NCBI GenBank assembly: GCA_021784265.1
Contig: JAJXTA010000023.1
Location: forward strand, 1 to 13,005
Reading direction: 5' to 3'
DNA length: 13,005 nt
Origin: a bacterium
GTDB lineage: Bacteria > Verrucomicrobiota > Verrucomicrobiia > Limisphaerales > J093
A program made the position numbers and the translations under genes. The notes under the pieces are model-generated. The model did not search any database. It had not been told where the DNA came from and worked only from the letters and a program-made list of their open reading frames with translations. Each line of letters starts with the position of its first letter. Within the stretch, counting starts at the first letter, position 1. Positions 1 to 6,669 of this stretch are shown in pieces.

Positions 1-390
1 GAGCGCGCTTTGGACCTTGGCCGGGGCCCGGTTGATCTCGTCGGCCAGGACCAAGTGAGCGAAAATGGGCCCCTGGCGGGTGGTGAAGGCGCCGGATTGG
101 GGGTTGTAGATCTGGGTGCCGACCACATCGGCCGGCAGCATATCCGGGGTGAACTGAAGGCGGGCGAAGCGAACATCTAAGGCGGCGGCCAGAGATTTGA
201 CGGCCAGGGTCTTGGCCAGGCCCGGGACCCCCTCCAGCAAGACATGGCCGTTGGCCAACAGACCAACCACCAGGCGCTCGACCAGGTACTTTTGGCCGAC
301 GATAACCTTCCCCATTTCGGTGAGCAACGGTTGCACAAATGCCCCCGTGCGTTGGACTTCCGCATTGATTGCCGTGATTCCCGTGTTCAT
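1..390 (-). CDS. MoxR-family AAA+ ATPase, N-terminal part (truncated by window edge)
   Basis: This minus-strand frame is open from an ATG at 390 to the left edge, giving the first 130 residues. MoxR ATPases are AAA+ chaperone-like proteins, often encoded beside DUF58 and von Willebrand-type proteins and thought to help assemble or insert metal into partners. Seen here: a VGQ motif at residues 31-33, Walker A GVPGLAKT at 54-61, the [14 protein letters not shown] segment typical of the family at about 79-92, and Walker B LVLADEIN at 113-120 followed by [10 protein letters not shown]. The start at 390 places Walker A at the usual distance from the N terminus. The same frame stays open upstream to an ATG at 621, but that 77-residue extension is basic, low in coding character and unlike the family, so I did not use it. 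No Shine-Dalgarno is visible. Family is secure; its role here is unknown because the partner genes lie outside the window. Confidence 0.93.
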   Translation of the reverse strand, partial: MNTGITAINAEVQRTGAFVQPLLTEMGKVIVGQKYLVERLVVGLLANGHVLLEGVPGLAKTLAVKSLAAALDVRFARLQFTPDMLPADVVGTQIYNPQSGAFTTRQGPIFAHLVLADEINRAPAKVQSAL

Positions 391-443
391 CGGTTGTATC
401 TTATGCGGCGATAGACAATTCCGCCAGCAATTGCGTTCAGTCC

Positions 444-478
444 CGGGCGCGGTGGCGCCCGTCACTTTTCGCTTTTTT
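444..478 (+). terminator. Terminator-like hairpin with T-rich tail
   Basis: A perfect 7-bp GC stem (444-450 with 455-461) closes a GGTG tetraloop. On the plus strand it is followed by TCAC, then TTTT, CGC and TTTTTT, ending at 478. That is the shape of an intrinsic terminator, though the T-tract starts four bases late and is interrupted. The puzzle is direction: no plus-strand gene lies upstream, because the MoxR gene runs away on the minus strand. It may block antisense transcription into the MoxR control region, or instead fold in the MoxR leader on the minus strand, where the tail would be A-rich and would not terminate. Confidence 0.35.
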
Positions 479-722
479 GGGGTTGGTCGAGCGGATCGCG
501 AAGGTTTGGGGGACCAACCCGCGGGGTGGGCTGATCCCCGGCAGTCGATGCCAGCCCTCTTTAACGGCGTGGCCGGACCGTCGTTTGCCCTCCTCAATGC
601 CTCGGTGCGGCGCTTAGGCATCTGCTTAAAGCGTGGGGAGCTTTCCTCGGTGTGAGGCAAGAGCGATCACCAATCACCGGCACCTCGGTGGCTTGGGTCA
701 GGCCCGGGCGTGGCGCCTCGGC

Positions 723-1112
723 CTAAACCAATTGTGCAAAGGCCTCCACCCCGGCAGCCTCTCGCGCCAATACCACGTCTGCCGCCAACCCGGGTGCCGT
801 TGCCAAGGCCCTCAGCATCCCCGATCGCATGGCCCCGGTTACCACCTGGATTACGTCCACCACGGCAAAATGACCACCCGCCTGGTCCGCGCCGGCCTGT
901 TGGCTGAGATGCGCCGCCAGTTGGCCAATGTCAAAAGGCTCCGCCGCTGGGTGGGATCAGTGGAGCACGCTCTCCCTGGCAAACGCCGAACTCCAACGCC
1001 GGGAATCGGCGCCCCCGACCTCATGATCCGCGAACGTCCGGCTCTCCGCGGGATCAACCCAAAAACGTGCAACGCACCCCCTGGTCCGAGTCGTTTGGGG
1101 CTGCTGCGGCAT
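723..1112 (-). pseudogene. Possible decayed gene with one internal TGA (unrecognised)
   Basis: In one minus-strand frame an ATG at 1112 opens a stretch of 129 codons to a TAG at 723-725, broken only by a TGA at 957-959. The part after the TGA reads like real protein: it contains AEPFDIGQLAAHLSQQAG, then FAVVDVIQVVTGAM, then ADVVLAREAAGVEAFAQLV. It is rich in Ala, Val and Gly, with many purine-first codons, while the opposite strand in register reads as the Ser/Thr/Pro/Ala pattern typical of antisense. I recognise no family. It could be a remnant with a nonsense mutation, a sequencing error, or chance in high-GC DNA. It lies directly downstream of the permease gene on the same strand, so it may once have been in the same transcript. 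Confidence 0.27.
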
Positions 1113-1124
1113 CGGGACATCTAC

Positions 1125-1142
1125 GCCGGTCGTACGACCGGC
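1125..1142. repeat. Perfect 18-bp palindrome
   Basis: The 18 bases GCCGGTCGTACGACCGGC equal their own reverse complement. The palindrome lies 40 bases past the permease stop codon (1183) and is outside any convincing gene. With no loop it is more like a dimeric protein-binding site than an RNA hairpin. No T-tract follows on the minus strand, which argues against an intrinsic terminator for the permease gene. No nearby regulator gene indicates what might bind it. Confidence 0.6.
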
Positions 1143-1182
1143 TGATTTGTCCAAGGACTGGGCTGCGGCTGATGCGGCTGGC

Positions 1183-2094
1183 CTAGGGCCGGGGGCCGGG
1201 CTTGGGCTCGAGTTCGCGTTTCCAACCGGCCAAGCCGATGCCCAGGAGCACGATGGTGCCGCCGAGGACCTGAAGCGGGCGGACCGGTTCGGCGAGGAGC
1301 GCCCACGCCAGCAAGGCCGCCAGCGGCGGCTGCACCAGCAACATGACCGACAACAGCGAGGCGGGCAGATGGGCGGAGGCAAACGTGATCAGCCCTTGCC
1401 CGGCCACCTGGCTCGTCAGGGCCAGTGCCAGTAACACGCCCCAGCCGGTGGCGGTGGTCGCCACGAGGCGTTCGTGGGACAGGCCGGCGACCAGCCAGAG
1501 GGCAGGACACGCAGCCACGCCCGACCACGCCATGATGGTGCCGGTGCTGAAGCTGCCGCGCAGCCGCTTGATCGAGAGCTGGTAGGAGGCGTAGAAGAGC
1601 GCCGTGGCCAGCCCCAGGCCGTCCCCGACAAGGTGGCGGACCGTCTGGCTCAAGCTCACCCCGGCCACCAGCACCCCTCCCGCCAACGCCAAACCCAGGC
1701 CGAGAACTAACACCCCGGAGACCTTCTCCGCGAGCCAAAGGCGCGCGCCCAAGGCGACGAAGATCGGGGCCAGATTGGCGAAGAGGGTGGCGTTGGCGAC
1801 CGAGGTGAGTTTGATGGACCAATGCCAGACCGCCAAGTCGCCGGCGAAAAAAAAGCCTGCCGCGGCGAGCAGCCCAAAGGCCTGCCTGGTGGCCGGGCGA
1901 GAGGGTGGGGGAGTGCGGCGGCCCTCCAAGCCCACCCAGGCCCAGAGGACGGGGAGCGCGAACAAGAGCCGGTAGAAGGCCGTGGCGCTCGGGCCGACCT
2001 GGCTCCAGCGGACCCAGAGGGGCGCAAAGGCGATGCCAGTGGCGCCGGCCAGCAACGCCACCACGCCCACCCGCCGGCTGGTCGTCTCTTGCAC
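1183..2094 (-). CDS. DMT-superfamily permease, EamA (RhaT/RarD-like) type
   Basis: About 303 residues from a GTG at 2094 to the TAG at 1183-1185. EamA proteins are inner-membrane carriers with ten membrane helices made of two repeated five-helix halves; substrates range from amino acids to sugars and nucleobases, and nothing here fixes one. Seen: hydrophobic helices throughout, with the two repeats visible as ANATLFANLAPIFVALGARLWLAE in the first half and ASLLSVMLLVQPPLAALLAWALLAEPV near the end, each closing on the LAE signature, and a basic C-terminal tail. A longer start (GTG at 2157) would add a 21-residue Arg-rich lead unlike the family. The 2094 start puts the first helix close to the N terminus, and a promoter-like element ends seven bases before it, suggesting a leaderless message. 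It is divergent from lepA. Family is confident; substrate unknown. Confidence 0.9.
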   Translation of the reverse strand: MQETTSRRVGVVALLAGATGIAFAPLWVRWSQVGPSATAFYRLLFALPVLWAWVGLEGRRTPPPSRPATRQAFGLLAAAGFFFAGDLAVWHWSIKLTSVANATLFANLAPIFVALGARLWLAEKVSGVLVLGLGLALAGGVLVAGVSLSQTVRHLVGDGLGLATALFYASYQLSIKRLRGSFSTGTIMAWSGVAACPALWLVAGLSHERLVATTATGWGVLLALALTSQVAGQGLITFASAHLPASLLSVMLLVQPPLAALLAWALLAEPVRPLQVLGGTIVLLGIGLAGWKRELEPKPGPRP

Positions 2095-2101
2095 GCCGCA
2101 G

Positions 2102-2130
2102 CGTATAGCACGCCCTCGCCGGCGCGTCAC
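2102..2130 (-). promoter_or_regulatory. Candidate extended -10 promoter for the permease, leaderless spacing
   Basis: On the minus strand, GTGACG (2130-2125, 4 of 6 matches to the -35 consensus) is followed after exactly 17 bases by TATACG (2107-2102, 4 of 6), preceded by an extended -10 TGC. Seven bases then separate the -10 box from the GTG at 2094, so transcription would begin at or next to the start codon. This also explains the missing Shine-Dalgarno. A tandem 8-bp repeat lies directly upstream of the -35 box. This is inference from pattern only. Confidence 0.38.
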
Positions 2131-2132
2131 CT

Positions 2133-2151
2133 GTCCCGTGGTCCCGTGGTC
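2133..2151 (-). repeat. Tandem 8-bp repeat, CACGGGAC unit
   Basis: The plus strand reads GTCCCGTG twice in tandem (2133-2140, 2141-2148) followed by GTC; on the minus strand this is CACGGGAC twice. It abuts the candidate -35 box of the permease gene. A nearly identical tandem unit, GACGGGAC twice, occurs on the gene strand at 6643-6658 ahead of the fusion gene. Confidence 0.6.
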
Positions 2152-2166
2152 GCGCACAATTTCGCC

Positions 2167-2194
2167 TTCCCATCAGGCCCGCCGGCGCTATCTT
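2167..2194 (+). promoter_or_regulatory. lepA: Weak candidate promoter for the lepA operon
   Basis: TTCCCA (2167-2172) and TATCTT (2189-2194) are 16 bases apart, each matching 4 of 6 consensus positions. They are the best pair I could find in the 128 bases before lepA, and would leave a leader of roughly 85 bases. The spacing is acceptable but the boxes are weak, so a promoter of another sigma factor class is equally possible. Confidence 0.2.
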
Positions 2195-2285
2195 CAACTG
2201 ACGCGGAGCACCTGCGGGGCGCACCACCCGTTCGCGCGGGGTCGAACTAACCCGACCGGCCGACCTTGCAGCACGCCCGCCACAC

Positions 2286-4076
<1,791 letters not shown>

Positions 4077-4092
4077 GCGCTGGCGTCCACCC

Positions 4093-5289
4093 ATGAATCT
4101 CCGCTGGTTCGTTTCCCGCACCGCCCGGCAGGCGGGCGACCTGCGCAAGCAGGTGCGGTTCATCTTTCAGTCCCAACGCGATCTGTTGGCCCCCCGCGCC
4201 GCCACCGAGATCACCCGGGCCCTGGAGGCCTTTGCCACCGTTTACGACGTGGGCACCGCCGACCAGCCCACCCTCCAACGAGCGGCCGACAAGCTGGAAC
4301 AGGCGGCCAACCAATGGCTTCAACCCTATCCTAGCCCGGCAGCCCGGGAGAACTTCAAGGAATTCCTCGTCAGCGCCGTGCTGGTGCTGACCATCTTCAA
4401 CTTCTTCTGCCAGCCGATGAAGATCCCCTCCGGCTCGGCCCAACCGACCCTCTACGGGAACGTGGTGACGGACCTGAAGGAGGACCCGGGCGCCGTGGTG
4501 CCGGGCGGGTGGGGGAGGGTGCTGGCGTGGTTCCAGGGGATCGACTACCACCTCTGGGTGGCCCCCGTCGCGGGCCGGCTGCACATCGACGAGCCGCCCC
4601 CGCTGCTCGGGTTCATCAAGCGCACCCGCTTCACCCTCGGGGATAGCACCTACAACGTCTGGTTTCCCCCAGAGCGCCTCATGGACTTGGCGGGCGCGCA
4701 CGAAGAGCAAGAGTTTCGCCAGGGCGATACCGTGCTGAAGCTGCGCATCTCCAGCGGTGATCGGTTGTTTGTGGATCGGTTCACCTACAACTTCCGCCGG
4801 CCCGAGCGGGGTGAGGTCATCGTGTTCGTCACGGCGGGGATCACCCCCTATTTGCGCCCGCACCCGGGGCCGGACCTGATCCCCGACACCCACTATATCA
4901 AACGGCTGATCGCGCTGGCGGGCGACCATGTCCGCATTGGCAACGACCGCCACGTCGTGATCAACGGCCAACGGCTGGACGCCTCGACCCCGCACTTCGA
5001 AAACGTCTATTCCTTCGACCCCAAGACGCCGCCGCGCGAGAGCGTCTATTCCGGTCACGTCAACGAATTGGTGGGCCGGCGCGCGGGCCGGGGCGGCCTG
5101 GCGCCCTTCTTCCCGGACGAGTCGGCGGAGTTCGTGGTGCGCCCCGGCTGTTACCTGGCCTTCGGCGACAATACCATGAACAGCTACGACGGCCGGGCGT
5201 GGGGTGATTTCCCGCGGGAGAAGGTTGTGGGACGGGCCTGCTTCGTCTTCTGGCCGCTCACCAGCCGGTTTGGCTTGGTGTTTCACTAG
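4093..5289 (+). CDS. lepB: Signal peptidase I, long form, first of two tandem paralogues
   Basis: 398 residues. Type I signal peptidases are membrane-anchored Ser/Lys proteases that cut signal peptides from exported proteins on the outer face of the inner membrane. Seen: a charged helical N-terminal region (1-90), one membrane helix (about 92-107), the serine box MKIPSGSAQPTL with nucleophile Ser115, the GDRLFVDRF box (222-230), the lysine box HYIKRLI with general base Lys270, and the C-terminal GDN box (358-360) with NSYDGR after it. Two oddities: the usual Met after the catalytic Ser is Ala116, and the DSR of the last box is DGR. Ser and Lys are 155 residues apart against 55 in the E. coli enzyme, so about 100 residues are inserted. 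It follows lepA by 16 bases and precedes its paralogue by 41. Function is probable; changed specificity or activity is possible. Confidence 0.93.
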   Translation: MNLRWFVSRTARQAGDLRKQVRFIFQSQRDLLAPRAATEITRALEAFATVYDVGTADQPTLQRAADKLEQAANQWLQPYPSPAARENFKEFLVSAVLVLTIFNFFCQPMKIPSGSAQPTLYGNVVTDLKEDPGAVVPGGWGRVLAWFQGIDYHLWVAPVAGRLHIDEPPPLLGFIKRTRFTLGDSTYNVWFPPERLMDLAGAHEEQEFRQGDTVLKLRISSGDRLFVDRFTYNFRRPERGEVIVFVTAGITPYLRPHPGPDLIPDTHYIKRLIALAGDHVRIGNDRHVVINGQRLDASTPHFENVYSFDPKTPPRESVYSGHVNELVGRRAGRGGLAPFFPDESAEFVVRPGCYLAFGDNTMNSYDGRAWGDFPREKVVGRACFVFWPLTSRFGLVFH

Positions 5290-5330
5290 CGCCCGGCGCG
5301 CGTGCGGAGCGCGACCCGCGGGACTTCGGC

Positions 5331-6641
5331 ATGGCCGATCCGTTCTCCAATTCGCGGTCGCCGCCCCCGGCGCCGCTGGCGCCGGTCGCGTTGGGCGGGT
5401 GGTGGTGGCTGCTCTGGCGCTGGTTCACTTCACCCACGGTCCGCGCCGCGATGGACCTCCACCGGCGCTTGGGGCTGCGGCTGCGCGATCGGCGGGACCT
5501 GTTGGACGAGGCCACCCGCGCCACGCTGCGCGCGGCGCTGGACGCTTTGGCCGCGGCTTGGGCCCGCGGTGAGACTGCCGCCGCCTTACGGGAGCAGATG
5601 CGCCAGACCGCCGCGGTCGCCGACCGCTGCCTGCCCAAGCCGCCCTGGGCCGCCGCCCGGGAGGGCGCCGAGATGTTGTTGATCGCCCTGACCGTGGTGT
5701 TGGCCCTGCGCTCCTTCGCCGTCCAGCCGATGCAGATCCCCTCCGGCTCGATGCAGCCCACCCTCTACGGGGTCACGGCCGAGGACATGCGCTTTCGCGA
5801 TGGTTTCCAACCGCCGGTCGGTTTGCTGGCTCGTTGGCGGGCGTGGGTCCGGGGCGAGAGCGATTACCACATCGTCGCCCGCACCCCGGGCCTGCTCGAG
5901 GAGATTGAGCCCCCGCAACCACTCGTTCCGTTCCTGCCGGGCTTGCCGTACCTCACCAAACAACGCTTCCGCCTCGGCGGCACCTGGTACACCGTCTGGT
6001 TCCCGCCCCAAGACCTGCCCAATCCGACCCCGTTCAACGTCCCGCCGGACCATCTGTTCTTCGCCCATGCCGGCGTTAATCCCCGCCGCCGCTACCGTGC
6101 CGGCGAGGATATCATCAACCTGCGGGTGATCGCCGGTGATCACGTGTTGGTGGACCGCTTCACCTACAATTTCCGCCGGCCTCGCCGCGGTGAGATCATC
6201 GTGTTCGAGACCGACGGGGTCCTCGGCCTCCAACCGGGGACCCACTATATCAAGCGGCTGATCGGCTTGGGCAACGAGCACATTCGCATTGGCAACGACC
6301 GTCACGTGGTCGTGGACGGCCAGCGCCTGGACGCCACCACCCCGCACCTCGCCGGTGTGTACAGCTTTGCCGGCCCGCCGCGAGAAAACCAATACGCGGG
6401 CCACCTCAACGATTGGGTGGCGCGCCGCAACCGCGTGCCCCGTGGGGCGCTCGCTCCCCTGTTTCCCGACGGCTCGGCGACGTTCACCGTCCGACCGCAC
6501 CATTACCTCGTGCTCGGCGATAACACCGTGAACAGCTACGACAGCCGGCGCTGGGGCGATCTGCCCCAGGAGAATGTCGTGGGCCGGCTCTTCATGGTCT
6601 ATTGGCCGTTCAGCGAACGCTTTGGGTGGGGCCAAGAATGA
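5331..6641 (+). CDS. lepB: Signal peptidase I, long form, second tandem paralogue
   Basis: 436 residues, alignable with the preceding gene along nearly its whole length, so the pair is a tandem duplication. Seen: a Pro-rich start and an aromatic patch GGWWWLLWRWF (22-32), a charged helical stretch, a membrane helix (about 113-130), the canonical serine box MQIPSGSMQPTL with nucleophile Ser140, the DRFTYNFRRPRRGE region (275-288), the lysine box HYIKRLI with Lys308, and GDNTVNSYDSR (396-406). Unlike its neighbour it keeps both Met141 and the DSR triplet, so it is the better candidate for the housekeeping enzyme. The insert between Ser and Lys is also present and shares the TVWFPP-type motif (221-226). 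The ATG at 5331 is used because it gives a complete cytoplasmic lead; no Shine-Dalgarno is seen. It lies 41 bases after its paralogue, probably in one operon with lepA. Confidence 0.95.
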   Translation: MADPFSNSRSPPPAPLAPVALGGWWWLLWRWFTSPTVRAAMDLHRRLGLRLRDRRDLLDEATRATLRAALDALAAAWARGETAAALREQMRQTAAVADRCLPKPPWAAAREGAEMLLIALTVVLALRSFAVQPMQIPSGSMQPTLYGVTAEDMRFRDGFQPPVGLLARWRAWVRGESDYHIVARTPGLLEEIEPPQPLVPFLPGLPYLTKQRFRLGGTWYTVWFPPQDLPNPTPFNVPPDHLFFAHAGVNPRRRYRAGEDIINLRVIAGDHVLVDRFTYNFRRPRRGEIIVFETDGVLGLQPGTHYIKRLIGLGNEHIRIGNDRHVVVDGQRLDATTPHLAGVYSFAGPPRENQYAGHLNDWVARRNRVPRGALAPLFPDGSATFTVRPHHYLVLGDNTVNSYDSRRWGDLPQENVVGRLFMVYWPFSERFGWGQE

Positions 6642-6642
6642 G

Positions 6643-6660
6643 GACGGGACGACGGGACGA
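6643..6660 (+). repeat. Tandem 8-bp repeat, GACGGGAC unit
   Basis: GACGGGAC occurs twice in tandem (6643-6650, 6651-6658) followed by GA, filling most of the 28-base gap between the second signal peptidase gene and the fusion gene. It ends nine bases before the ATG at 6670. It differs only in the first base of each unit from the repeat at 2133-2151, read on that gene's coding strand. Confidence 0.6.
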
Positions 6661-6669
6661 TAGAGATTT

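Larger units (their letters stand above)
391..1182. other. Long intergenic stretch with no intact gene recognised
   Basis: About 790 bases lie between the start of the MoxR gene and the stop of the permease gene, both on the minus strand. Open frames occur on the plus strand (197-655 and 633-1145), but their translations are rich in Arg, Pro, Cys and His without any domain, as expected for shadows in high-GC DNA. The contents I can support are a hairpin with a T-rich tail on the plus strand (444-478), an 8-bp inverted repeat (481-488 with 512-519), a possible decayed minus-strand frame (723-1112) and a perfect palindrome (1125-1142). The MoxR promoter should also lie at the left end, but no good -35/-10 pair stands out. 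Confidence 0.6.

Noticed and set aside
460..475. PKKRKV-like basic string encoded upstream of MoxR on the minus strand
   Set aside because: It resembles a nuclear localisation signal only by chance; it comes from A-rich DNA beside a hairpin in a segment I do not think is translated.
481..519. 8-bp inverted repeat GGTTGGTC/GACCAACC as a second terminator
   Set aside because: The loop is 23 bases and no T-tract follows on either strand, so it does not fit an intrinsic terminator.
197..655. Plus-strand open frame of 152 codons over the MoxR start and gap
   Set aside because: Its first half is antisense to the clear MoxR domain, and its translation shows no motif or helix pattern.
633..1145. 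Plus-strand open frame of 170 codons in the long gap
   Set aside because: The translation is rich in Arg, Gly, His and Cys with no domain; the opposite strand in another frame looks more protein-like.
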